A stretch of 64,000 bases of DNA, taken from NCBI RefSeq assembly GCF_004664715.2, contig NC_051064.1, positions 112,403,740 through 112,467,739 on the forward strand, written 5' to 3'. A program made the translations under genes and the position numbers. Below are positions 54,676 through 64,000 of this stretch, piece after piece (position 1 is the stretch's first letter; every line of letters starts with the position of its first letter). The notes under the pieces are model-generated. The model did no database searches and was not told where the DNA came from. It saw only the letters and a list, made by a program, of their open reading frames with translations. This stretch comes from Peromyscus leucopus (lineage: Eukaryota; Chordata; Mammalia; Rodentia; Cricetidae).

Positions 54676-54970
54676 TTTTTTGGGGAAGCAGAAACTACAG
54701 GATATGTAGTTGGTGTATACATAATATCTTAACTATATATTAATTTTTACACAGTATATACTCTACACTGTGCTCATGTATTTCTACCCATGCTCTTCCT
54801 TTCCCTCACCCCTTAGTAAGTACTGTCAAATCTTTCTTAAATCATATCCTCCTTTTCTGTCTTCACCGATATTTAGATCCTCAACCAGATCGTTTAAAAT
54901 TATGCCCTAAGTTACTTCCTATGTTTTTCCTATCTTTACATAAACACATGTACATGCACAAATAATCACT

Positions 54971-55131
54971 TTTTTATTTTTTTTGGTTTTTTTGAGACAG
55001 GGTTTCTCTGTGTAGCTTTGCGCCTTTCCTGGAACTCACTCTGTAGTCCAGCCTGGCCTCGAACTCAGAGATCCACCTGCCTCTGCCTCCCAAGTGCTGG
55101 GATTGAAGGCGTGCACCACCACCGCCCGGCC
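54971..55131 (-). mobile_element. B1 SINE, young, 11-bp TSD
   Basis: Cricetid-type B1 (gtagctttgcgcctttcc). aaataatcact at 54960-54970 and 55132-55142. Confidence 0.95.
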
Positions 55132-55276
55132 AAATAATCACTCTTGAATTTGTCTTCCTTTGTATCCTTATTTCTTTAACTTATACAGTGTCTGCTATGT
55201 CAGATAGATAATGCCCTTTATAAATTGTCCTCTACAAAATGCTACACTGTTATTTCTTGTTCGTTACTTTTTCCCC

Positions 55277-55375
55277 TGTGTATGTGTGTGTGTGTGTGCA
55301 TATGTATTTGAGACAGGGTCTTGCTATATCAGTTGGACTGGCCACAACTAGATACACAGAGATGTGCCACCACGT
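55277..55375 (-). mobile_element. (TG)n and B1-like fragment
   Basis: TG run 55277-55299; gagacagggtcttgctatat ... gagatgtgccaccacg. Confidence 0.6.
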
Positions 55376-56184
55376 CTATACTTCTTCCTAGTTTGTGCAG
55401 ATGTAGCTGAGCTTTGTTACTTGCATGCATACATGTTATCTCTAAGTAGATTCACCCTCTTTTCTTCTTTCCATAATTTTAAGTTCCTGCTGTCCTGTCA
55501 TCCCTTAAGCCTCTTAGATGCCCTTCTTTGTCCTGAACATTCTTCCATATTCCTGTACAGGCAAACCTGAGCTTTTGAGCATTGATATTCTTGAGCTGCC
55601 TTTCAGATGAGCTATTATGTTCATCAGTTGAACAAGGAACCCTTTGAACTGGGGTGTGAAATGAGTGGCACTGCCTGCATATAAGCACTTCAGATCTGAT
55701 GACATCAGATCATCATCAGTACACCAGTTTGTGTGCCCCAGGTTGTTTGTGTGGTGCCGTGGTCACAATTATGCCTTTTTACATACTAGCATGTGCTTTC
55801 TTACTGTATTGCCTCCCTACCCCCTTTTTGATTACTTTATTGAAGTAGATTTTGAATTGATTTTTAAGTACTGTGGATACTTGGGTAGAGGATGCGCATT
55901 TTGAAGAGAGCTTTAAATTGACTTTTGTTATGTATTGGGTTTCTGGGTAGAATTATGCATGAGCAAAAACCTTAGATTCTTGTTTTCCTGAATTTTTGTA
56001 ATTCTTGTGACTGTGTTTCTTTATTCTCTCCTCCTTGTCCTCAAAGAAAAGAAAAAAAAACAACTTCCTGAAATGAAGTTTCTATCTTTTTGTCTTTGTT
56101 TCTCAAATATCTTTTGAATGAGTCCCAAATGTATCATAAAGAATTATTGAATAAAATATAATTGCTATTTATTATTTATTTTAG
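55376..56184. other. Unique intronic stretch before Eps15 exon 2
   Basis: AT-rich, no repeat seen. It includes the exon 2 branch-point region. Confidence 0.5.
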
Positions 56185-56226
56185 TTGTCAAGTGGGAATC
56201 CTGTATATGAAAAATACTATAGACAG
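56185..56226 (+). CDS. Eps15: Eps15 exon 2
   Basis: A 42-bp, phase-0 exon encoding LSSGNPVYEKYYRQ (residues 12-25), the start of the first EH domain. Residues NPVYEKYY form the first EH helix as known for Eps15. The acceptor is ctatttattatttattttag, a purine-broken pyrimidine tract. The donor CAG|gtaaga is strong. It joins exon 1 (...SLTQ) and exon 3 (VDTGH...) without any frame change. Its small size, its 19.5-kb upstream intron and a length divisible by three mean skipping would delete 14 residues of EH1 without a frameshift. Confidence 0.95.
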
Positions 56227-56389
56227 GTAAGATTTTGTTATATTTGTATTCTGAATTAAGCATAAATTATGCTCTCAATTGCTGATTATATGCATGTAGA
56301 TGAGCAGTCACTAGGTAAATTTGGTGAGTCACGATTCAACTTCGTGGGCTTTAGCCTCTAACATTGAGGACTTGATACTGTTTTTGTCT

Positions 56390-56818
56390 TGAGAGGTCCT
56401 GCTAGATGGTCTCTGCTGGCCTTTTATACATAATTCTACCTTAGTCTTCTGAGTGCTGAGATTACAGGTACACACCAAACACTAGATATTAGCTCTCAGA
56501 AAAATGAAAGGGAACTTAATTATCCTAATATCTGTGTTTTAAAAAAAATCTGTAGAACATTAGATATATTCATTCAGATATAAATATCCTAATTAATATT
56601 TAAGCCAAATAGAAATAACTTTTATGTGTCGTTTGTTTATTTAGAAATGATTTTTATGTGTCATTTGTTTATTTATTTATTTAGTTGGTGGTTTGGTTCT
56701 TGCTCCATGTCTGGCTGGCCTGGCATTCACTGTGTAGTCCAGTTTTGTGTTGGACTTGTCAGAGTCCTCCAGTCTCAGCCTCTAGTGCTGAGATTTTGGT
56801 GTGTACCATTACACCTGC
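56390..56818 (-). mobile_element. Two antisense B1-like SINEs, diverged
   Basis: 56390-56475 (ttgagaggtcctgctagatg) and 56675-56818 (ggctggcctggcattcactg). Confidence 0.5.
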
Positions 56819-56893
56819 CTCAGGTTGTTTTAAAGACATACTAAAGTATAAGTTTTACAGATGAAAACCTGGCTCATACACACATTAAGTGAG

Positions 56894-57180
56894 CATGGGG
56901 CTAAGGGTGTAGCCCTTACGTGTTCATCACATGCAAGGCCCTAGGGTTAATTCCCAGCACCAAAGAACAAACCAACCAAACAAAACATGTATCAAGGATT
57001 TTGTTAATTGGCCAGGGAAACATTCAGATATAAAATTAAGAATACAAAAACCAGTTGTGATAATATTTGTGAATCCTAGCACTTAGTGGAAGAAGCAAGA
57101 GGATGAAGAGTTCAAGATCATTCTGGATTACATGAGTTTGAGATAGTGTGAGCTATGTAATACCCAACCTCAAAAAACAT
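56894..57180 (+). mobile_element. ID and B1/B4 SINEs
   Basis: 56894-56985 ID (acatgcaaggccctagggtt); 57050-57180 B1/B4 (gaatcctagcacttagtgga). Confidence 0.55.
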
Positions 57181-57415
57181 TGAAAATGAAAATGAGAATA
57201 TGAATTGTAGTGATTCATATTCAGCCAGAAAAAAATTCATTTGCATTTGTGTAGATAGGAATCATTGCATTGCTAACAGTGTTCTGTAATTTAATTTCTC
57301 ATTCAACAGAGTTTAAAAGCTCCATTAAAAAGCTAATCAGGAATACATATTTTAGATCAGATAATGTCCTGGTGTTCTAGATGGTTTCAATTGCTCATTT
57401 CTTTTTTTGTCCTTG

Positions 57416-57575
57416 TTTTTTTTTTTTTTTTTTTTTTTTTTCTTGAGAAAAATTCATGTACCCCTAGGCTGACCTTGAACTCATTAAGTAGCAGAGGATG
57501 ATCTTGAACTCCCAGTCATTTCTGCCTCTACCTTCCAAGTGCTGGGATTACAGGTGTTTGCTACCATGTCCAGCT
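57416..57575 (-). mobile_element. B1/B4 SINE
   Basis: Poly-T, ccctaggctgaccttgaact ... gggattacaggtgtttgct. 57576-57813 is unassigned. Confidence 0.65.
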
Positions 57576-57828
57576 TCATTTCTGTGTATTTGATTGCTTT
57601 CACAGAAAATTTGTAAATTATAGAAAAGACTGGTCTTATTTGGCTTGGCTGGCTATGTCATTGGCAAATACCAATTAGCCAATATAGAGATTCCTTTAGT
57701 TTTGACTTGCAAGTCTAGGAGTGTATACTACTTAGCAGCTTCTAAGTCTAATTCTTAAAAATTTGTAGATTCTGATTGCATTTTTTATTTTAAATTACAT
57801 ATATATACTTTTTAAGAGTGTGGCTCTT

Positions 57829-58002
57829 TTTTTCTTAAATAATTTATTTAATTTTATTTTATGTGTATTGGTATGAGTGTGTCAGGTCTCCTGGAACTGG
57901 AGTTATAGACAATTGAGAGCTGCCATGTGGGTACTGGGAATTGAACCTGGGTCCTCTGGAAAAGCAGCCAGTGCTCTTAACTCTGAACCATCTCTTCAGC
58001 CC
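57829..58002 (-). mobile_element. B2 SINE, 15-bp TSD
   Basis: ggtctcctggaactggagtt ... gaaccatctcttcagccc. aagagtgtggctctt (57814-57828) and aagagtatggttctt (58003-58017). Confidence 0.85.
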
Positions 58003-58017
58003 AAGAGTATGGTTCTT

Positions 58018-58550
58018 AAGAACTTATGTTGCTCAAGCTGGTCTTGGACTTCAGGACTCAAGTCATCCTTCTGTCTCATACTCATCAATAGCTGGGTTTA
58101 CAGGTGTATGCCACCATGCTCAATTTGATTTTATGCTTTTTTTTTTTTTAATTTGTTTTTTTGAGATGAGCTTTCAGGCTGGACTCAAACTCATGATGTA
58201 ATTGAGAATAGTTTTGTACTTCTGATCCTCCTGCCTTTGCTCTCAAGTGCTAAGGTTATAGTGGGCAACCATGCCAAGGTTGATTATATTTTTTGTTTTG
58301 TCTTAGAGACAGGGTCTTGCTATGTAGCCTTAAACTTTAAATTCCCCTTCCTCAGCCTCCCCTGTGTGGGATTGTAGGCATGTACCACCATGCCTGCAAT
58401 CTTTTTTGGATGGGGTAGGGACAAGGTGTCATTGTAGCCTAAGCTGGCCCCAGGCTTGCTGTGTAGCAGAAGCTGGCCTTGAACTGCAGATCGTCCTACC
58501 TGTTCGTCTCAAGTGCTAGGATGACAGGCGCTTACCACTATTCCTGGCTT
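58018..58550 (-). mobile_element. Four consecutive antisense B1-type SINEs
   Basis: 58018-58122 (gctcaagctggtcttggact), 58140-58277, 58295-58398 (gagacagggtcttgctatgt), 58401-58550 (gcttgctgtgtagcagaagc). All are old. Confidence 0.6.
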
Positions 58551-58758
58551 CATGCCTGCTTTTTGAACTTTGAAACTTTTCTTATTTGTTCTTTGGACTT
58601 TAGGCTAGTGTCTAAACCTTGGAAATTCTTTCCACTATATTTTCCAGCTGTATATATGAATTAGAATTGTTTTCCCCAGATATGCTAAAGTTCTTAGCTA
58701 AAACACTTATTTTACTACCTGTGATGGTAGGACTTTATAAAACTGGGTTGTAGGCCAG

Positions 58759-58768
<10 letters not shown>
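58551..58768. other. Unassigned
   Basis: No element recognised. Confidence 0.4.
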
Positions 58769-58816
<48 letters not shown>

Positions 58817-59118
58817 ATATGGAAGTTAAAGTGTCTTTACACAGGTGCCCTCCACCTTTTGAAACAAGGTCTCTCTTGCTGGCCTGTGTCTTTGGCCAAA
58901 TAGCCTAAGCTGGCTGGCTTTTGAGCTCCTGGGATCTACCTGTTTCTGACTTGTATCTCACCATGGCTGGAGTTGTAGGTTACCACCTTACCCAGTCATT
59001 TACTTGAATTCTGGGGACCCACACTCAAGTTTTAAAGCATTTTGGACATCTGAAATGGGGTGTTGGAATTCAGGTCCTAATGCTTCTAAGATAAATGCTT
59101 TCCTGACAACGCCATCTT
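58769..59118 (-). mobile_element. (TG)n and B3 SINE
   Basis: TG run 58769-58815; antisense B3 with gaaacaaggtctctcttgct ... tgctttcctgacaacgccat. Confidence 0.65.
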
Positions 59119-59195
59119 AATATAGATATATAGGAGGATATGGAGATGATAAGATAAAAGGGTAGATTAATGAACCTACTTTTAAAGAACAACTT

Positions 59196-59271
59196 GTTTA
59201 AAATGTTTTACATTGGTATAGATTTTAGTTTATGTTTAAAATGTTTTACATTGGTAAAAATTTTAGTTTAT
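59196..59271. repeat. 38-bp tandem duplication
   Basis: Two copies (59196-59233, 59234-59271) of gtttaaaatgttttacattg plus 18 bases, differing at about three positions. Confidence 0.85.
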
Positions 59272-59479
59272 TAATACAAACTTGAAGTTAATTTTGTTAT
59301 ACTGTATATATATATTTCTATTCTTGTTTGAGGTATTATGTTTAACTCATTTAAAATTGTAATGGATGATTAAAAATAGATTAATAATCAGTCATCTATG
59401 ATAATCATATTTGTAGCCATGTTAGTTAAGTCTTCTAGGTATACATAGATATATTTCAGATAGATAGGTAATCTTCAAA

Positions 59480-60165
59480 CACTTCATAGACCTGGAGAAT
59501 ATGGCATTTAAATAACTTAGAATTCTGTTGACGTGAGACACAATTGCTCCTGGCTGCACCAATTTGATCCCGAGAGAATGTTGGGCTTCTAAGACATTTC
59601 CATTGGGAAGTTTGTCTTTTTGGCACAAAATGGCCTACTGGGCAAAGAACTGCCCTTGCCTTGATGGCTGACAGTACAAATGCAATGCTGTCCTTTCTGG
59701 ACAAGCAGGACACAAGGAAAGCGACCACTGTACTCTGCCAAGACAGGGTAAGATGGTCTCTTAAAATTCCTGCTTCTAAAAATGGTCTGTCAGATACTCT
59801 AGGCCTGTAGCCAATTTGAATGCACCAACAATGCTGAGAAACATCAGGTGACTGTCCAGGCTGCCAGCTGTCTTGGTCTACTCTTGCAAGATTCCCGAAG
59901 TTGCTTGCATCCGTCTACCATTTCTCAGGTACCATTATGTTCCTTCTCAGGTCTTTGATGTGGTTGAAGGCTAGATAGTCGTAATTTCCTCAGTTATGAT
60001 AAAAGATAAGTTAGCTATAAAACCTTAAACTCACAAATATAAGATAGATAAGACATCTTCTTTAATATTGTAACTATAATTCTTGCTCGGTAATTGTTTT
60101 GTTATATGTAATTTTACCATGTTAAAGTTAAAACCTTCCTTTTTAAAAAAAGAAGAAAGGGGAAG
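59480..60165 (+). mobile_element. ERV internal 3' end with polypurine tract
   Basis: About 0.7 kb with no SINEs and no long frame, ending in an all-purine run (60145-60165, A7GAAGAAAGGGGAAG) directly before an LTR. That is where a retroviral plus-strand primer belongs. The 5' extent is uncertain. Confidence 0.5.
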
Positions 60166-60510
60166 TGCTGTGGATATCACTCTATATAAATAAAACACTG
60201 ATGGCTAATGACCAGGCAGGAAGTATAGGCGGGACAAAGAGAGAGGAGAATTGGGGAAACAGGAAGAAGGAGGGGAGACACTGCAGCCACCGCCAGGAGA
60301 AACAGCATGTGAAGACGCCGGGAAGCCACCAGCCACGTGGCAAGGTATAGATTTATAAAAATGGGTTAATTTAAGATAAAAGAACAGTTAGCAAGAAGCC
60401 TGCCATGGCCATACAGTTTATAAGTGATATAAGCGTCTGAGTGATTATTTTATAAGTGGATTGTGGGACTGCGGGGCTTGGGGAACCTGGAGAGAAGCCC
60501 TCCAGCTACA
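60166..60510 (+). mobile_element. 3' LTR (sense), ERVK-like
   Basis: 345 bp, tgctgtggatatcac ... ccctccagctaca (TG...CA), AATAAA in 'tataaataaaacactg'. It shares gggttaattt and gttagc blocks with the 11552 LTR. No 5' LTR copy is found upstream, so ccatct after it cannot be paired. Confidence 0.7.
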
Positions 60511-60659
60511 CCATCTCTTTTCCCACCTCTACCCAGTCATTCTAGGGGAGATTTATATAGATGTCAACTCCATATCAATCATGTCACTATTCTTTACAGA
60601 TAACTTGTTCTAGAAAAAAAGAGAATTGTTTTTAAATATGGTCTTGTGTTGTACACTTG

Positions 60660-60821
<162 letters not shown>

Positions 60822-61052
60822 TTATATCTTTTAAAAAAGCCAAAGAAATTCTTGAATCTTTATGATTATATTGTCATAAAAAGTAGTCTTTCAGTAAAAA
60901 TTACTGTTTTGGTATTCTGATGGGTCAAAGAAGTCAGGTCATATTGGAAAGTTTTTTATTCAGTTTGCAATAGTGGAGCCTACTAATTAAGTATTGAGAT
61001 AGCCTAAGAAGAAAAAGAAAGTACTTTTTTTTTTTTTTTTTTACATTTTGAA

Positions 61053-61130
61053 CTTGGGGAATACCTTACTGGTAGACTGTTTGTTTAACATGCACAATGC
61101 CCCGTGTTCTGTTCCAAACACTGGGAAGTG
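61053..61130 (+). mobile_element. ID-like SINE
   Basis: cttggggaataccttactgg ... tttaacatgcacaatgcccc. Confidence 0.5.
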
Positions 61131-61164
61131 GAGGTGAGGGTGATGAATGATATCCTTAAGGATT

Positions 61165-61585
61165 CCCTAGGCAGTTGTAGTAGTACACACCTGTGATCCT
61201 AGAACTTGGGATGTTGAGGCAGGAGGGTCATTCAGGTCATCTTCGGTTACATTGGAGTTTGATGCATGCCTGGTCTACATACATAAAACACTATCATTGT
61301 GAGAAATCCATGGAGTCTGCTTAAAGGGCAAAGGAATTTATTAGGGAGGAAGACTCACTACAGCACAGGAGATTTATCACAGGGCCCTGGAAGTCTAAGG
61401 TACAGTCCAATGCTGTTTTTCTGCCTGGGTCCATCTCAGCATCCAAGCCCACAGGGAGAAAAGAGAGAGCAGAGGGTGTATGTGTCTCAGGTCTTAAGGG
61501 TAGCCCTGAGCCATGCCCCAGGGGCAGGCACTTCAAGGCCATAGATAGAACAGGTATCCACTACACACTATCTCAAAACAAGTAG
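61165..61585 (+). mobile_element. B1/B4 SINE split by an LTR
   Basis: 61165-61294 (tagtacacacctgtgatcct ... aaaacactat) resumes at 61566-61585 (cactatctcaaaac). Confidence 0.7.
61295..61565 (-). mobile_element. Solo LTR, TGTAGTGG-type head, 6-bp TSD
   Basis: 271 bp in minus orientation starting tgtagtggatacctgttct (61565). AATAAA lies near its 3' end (complement of ggaatttattaggg). cactat at 61289-61294 and 61566-61571 inside a B1 marks the insertion. Confidence 0.8.
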
Positions 61586-61591
61586 AACTTG

Positions 61592-61945
61592 AACCATAGG
61601 GCATGATGTCTGTAATCTTACCACTCAGGAGGCTGAGGCAGGAAAGTCATGAATTTGAGGCTAGCCTGGGTTACACAGTGAGACTCTTTCTGTAAAAAAG
61701 AGTTGGGCATGGTGGAGAAACTGATCCTAGCACTTGGGAAGTAGAAATGGGGGTAGGAGGGTGTCAGGAATTTTAAGGCCAGCCTGGGCTACATGAGGCC
61801 TTGACTCTTGAAGCAAGCAAACAAACACAAACAAACAAACAAATAATAGGAGAGAGGACTTGTGAGATGACTGTATAGGTAAAGGTACTGAAAAACATAC
61901 TCTCAAAAACTGTCCTCTGACCTCTGTACACATGCCATGCCCCTG
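61592..61945 (+). mobile_element. Three sense SINEs
   Basis: 61592-61700 B1/B4 (gaggctgaggcaggaaagtc); 61701-61845 B4 (gttgggcatggtggagaaac); 61852-61945 short B3 (gaggacttgtgagatgactg). Confidence 0.65.
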
Positions 61946-62239
61946 TTCTGTTTTTCAAGTGTTGAAATTTAAAGTCCCTTGTGAGGCTATGGACCTCTGT
62001 TGAAGACATCAATTCTAGTTTGTAGTTTATAGCAGAGCCTTTTGCAGAAATCAGAGAACTGTAGAAACTGCCTGTAGATGAATGTAAATGGATGTTTTTA
62101 ATTTGTTACTATGACTGCAAGAATGGAAGATAAGATTCCATATTAGGATTCAGTATGTAAATAATTAATTCAGTCTCTGTTTACTTTGAGTGCATTGATA
62201 TTTAGGTTATGCTGGGTGTGAATGTTCCTTTCCTACAAT

Positions 62240-62445
62240 GGGCAAGAACAGGCCAAATCAGGCACTCAGCAAGAAACAAAGAACTGCCTAATCCTTTCAG
62301 TCAGGAAGTGGATAAAGAAAAGTAGTTCTGGAGAATTCTAGAGGCATATTTCTTGATACTTATGTACTTCCTTCTTCCCCCAAAACTGAAGGATTAGGCA
62401 GTTCTTTGTTTCTTGCTGAGTGCCTGATTTGGCCTGTTCTTGCCC
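62240..62445. repeat. Near-perfect inverted repeat, 60-bp arms
   Basis: Left arm 62240-62300 (gggcaagaacaggcc ... tcctttcag); right arm 62386-62445 (ctgaaggattaggc ... cctgttcttgccc); loop 85 bases. The arms are complementary throughout except one extra A/T pair in the left arm. Not a known transposon end that I recognise, and no other copy is in the window. Confidence 0.95.
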
Positions 62446-62939
62446 TTGAGAGCTTTTTTCTTTTCTTCTTTCTGGGACTGGTCTGTGTGAATACTTCATG
62501 TGTTTACAGTAAACTTAGTTTCTTAACTAAACTAGAAACACAGCTAGTTCATGAATATCCTAGTATAATATTTCCTTTCCCATGACTTTTAAGATTTACT
62601 TTTCATATTTACAAATAGAAATCTAGGAAATCTTTACAAAAACAAGTTTTCCCCCTCCTCTTGTTTGTTGTGACCTCATTCTGTCTTAAAGGATAAGTCC
62701 CCATTAGTCAAAATGATGTATTCCCCTTAATGTACTATAGAAAGTTTGTTATGACTTATCAAAGCTGATATTTCTTTGACTTTTTTTTAAGCATTATAAT
62801 TTCTAAGAGTAGATATAAAAGCAGAAATTAACCTAAAATTATTTGAAGAGTCAGATCATATTCAGCTATTCCAGTTGTCAGAAGACTTCTAGGAAATATT
62901 TTTTTCTTATATTGGCATTTAAATGACAACCATAAAAAA
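62446..62939. other. Unique intronic stretch
   Basis: AT-rich; nothing recognised. Confidence 0.5.
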
Positions 62940-63055
62940 TGTGGAGTTAGAAGATCTGTGTTCATGTTCTGACTCTACTCACTTGCTTTTCCTGAGCTTG
63001 GTTTTTTACTTGTATAATAGACATGATAAACATATTTTGCAAATTGACTACTGTG
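62940..63055 (+). mobile_element. MIR core
   Basis: agatctgtgttcatgttctg, actctactcacttgctttt and tcctgagcttggttttttac. It lies 150 bp upstream of exon 3. Confidence 0.6.
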
Positions 63056-63207
63056 TAGATGGTACCATACTTAGGAGGCTCTGCAGAGGTCTCTCTTGTT
63101 AACAGAAGGATTCTGGTTCCAATTCATAAATTAGGAGGAGAGATGGAGAAGTGGTATAATTTTGATTTTGTGTTTTATTGTCAGTTTCCTGTTTCTTGTC
63201 TTTTCAG

Positions 63208-63297
63208 GTTGACACAGGCCATACTGGAAGGGTGTTGGCTTCAGATGCTGCTGCATTCCTGAAAAAATCAGGGCTTCCAGACTTGATTCTTGGAAAG
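63208..63297 (+). CDS. Eps15: Eps15 exon 3, EH1 domain core
   Basis: A 90-bp, phase-0 exon encoding residues 26-55: [20 protein letters not shown] then [10 protein letters not shown]. It is the first EF-hand-like half of EH1. DTGHTGRV is the loop and [10 protein letters not shown] (the last two residues in the next exon) is the conserved EH helix that helps form the NPF-peptide pocket. His at residue 30 is Asn in human as I recall. Acceptor cttgtcttttcag|GTT is strong; donor AAG|gtagga is moderate. The next exon (IWDLADTDGKG...) is outside the window. The EH1 loop lacks the full acidic set needed for tight calcium binding, in line with calcium being bound by the second EF-hand. Confidence 0.96.
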
Positions 63298-64000
63298 GTA
63301 GGATGTGCTTATTATAACGAATATGAAGAAGCATAGTAGAACTGCAAATAAATTCAGAAGGATACAATCAAGAAACAAGTTAGAACTGAGTCATAGGAGC
63401 AGTTTTAGTAATGGGATGGGGGTTGTGGTGTAGTGAATTATCCTTTTGAAAATTAAGGTGTTGCCAGCTGCAACACTTAGGAGAGCAGGTCCTGTACCTT
63501 GCCTGGGCAGCACAATAGAGCCAAATGCACTGTTGGAGGTGTGGGTGAGCCAGCCCGGAAGTTGTGAGCATGGGAGAGCTGTCCCCATTACTCAAGTGTC
63601 ATGTGGCAGCATGGGTGGGGGAGAGATGCCCTCCCCCAGCCCCACCCCCACTCATCAACGCCTGAGGCAGGTGGGAGAGCTGGCCTTGAGGTCATAAGAG
63701 CAGCAGAGCACTAGGGAGAGTGGCCCTTAACACCACACCTGGGCAGCACAGTAGAGCTGGCCCTGGTGGTGTAGCTGTGGGAGAACAGACTCTGAGGATG
63801 TGAAGGTGGGAGAAGTGGTGAGGACAAGGGAGGGCTGGAAGACTGACCAACCCTGCAACTACCCAGGCCTAAAACCACCCCATCTGTGATCTGCTGGAGT
63901 ACGTGAAGGGACCAGTCCTGCAGATCCAACTGCAGCATTTCCATGACACAGAGTAACAACAGGATAACCAAGAGGAGTCCCAGTGAGGGCCTAGCATCGA
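63298..64000 (+). other. Eps15: Eps15 intron 3, start
   Basis: Starts gtagga. Unique to about 63440, then enters a probable L1 5' UTR that continues past the window. Confidence 0.85.
63445..64000 (+). mobile_element. Probable L1 5' UTR with repeated units, cut by window end
   Basis: GC-rich, stop-dense DNA unlike its AT-rich neighbours. The block cctgggcagcacaatagagc (63499) recurs as cctgggcagcacagtagagc (63739), 240 bp apart, like L1 promoter monomers. 63860-64000 (gatctgctggagtacgtgaa, then cagatccaactgcagcattt) resembles the non-monomeric rodent L1 5' UTR just before ORF1. Sense with Eps15. Confidence 0.5.

Larger units (their letters stand above)
36635..56184 (+). other. Eps15: Eps15 intron 1
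   Basis: 19,550 bp, gtaacg ... tttattttag. It carries the rest of the CpG island, six LTR-type elements, one hAT DNA transposon, an L1 piece and many SINEs. No additional exon is recognised. Confidence 0.85.

Noticed and set aside
59456..59728. 90-codon antisense frame in the ERV-like internal segment
   Set aside because: No recognisable retroviral motif, and it is opposite to the orientation given by the polypurine tract and LTR.

Overview
The window is rodent genomic DNA, most likely from a cricetid (vole, deer mouse or hamster group). It is packed with B1, B2, B3, B4 and ID SINEs. The youngest B1 copies carry the 'gtagctttgcgcctttcc' variant that I associate with cricetids rather than Mus or Rattus. 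All protein-coding sequence is on the + strand and comes from two genes.

Left end (1 to about 6.1 kb): the 3' end of Calr4, a calreticulin-family ER chaperone. It comprises the end of intron 7, exon 8 (2758-2850), intron 8, and the terminal exon (5594-5845) ending in a KDEL retrieval signal. About 30 kb of repeat-rich intergenic DNA follows (6.1-36.2 kb). It includes a MaLR/ERVL-like provirus (21.1-23.7 kb), several solo LTRs with target-site duplications, old L1 and MIR fragments, microsatellites, and a repeat-poor stretch at 30.1-32.4 kb.

Right end (36.2-64 kb): a TATA-less CpG island (36240-37350) is the promoter of Eps15, the clathrin-coated-pit endocytic adaptor. Exon 1 (coding 36602-36634), exon 2 (56185-56226) and exon 3 (63208-63297) give residues 1-55, through the first half of the first EH domain. 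The window ends in intron 3, inside a probable L1 5' UTR. The introns hold sense and antisense LTRs, including one 3' LTR with a polypurine tract, and a near-perfect 60-bp-arm inverted repeat at 62240-62445.

The two genes are tandem and both head right. Nothing here suggests they work together: one product acts in the ER lumen and the other at the plasma membrane. I found no bacterial, CRISPR or other foreign system. The most unusual items are the intronic inverted repeat, a B1/LTR compound insertion flanked by one 16-bp duplication, and an upstream ORF overlapping the Eps15 start codon. Repeat family names are assigned by eye and boundaries are usually good to about 10-20 bp.
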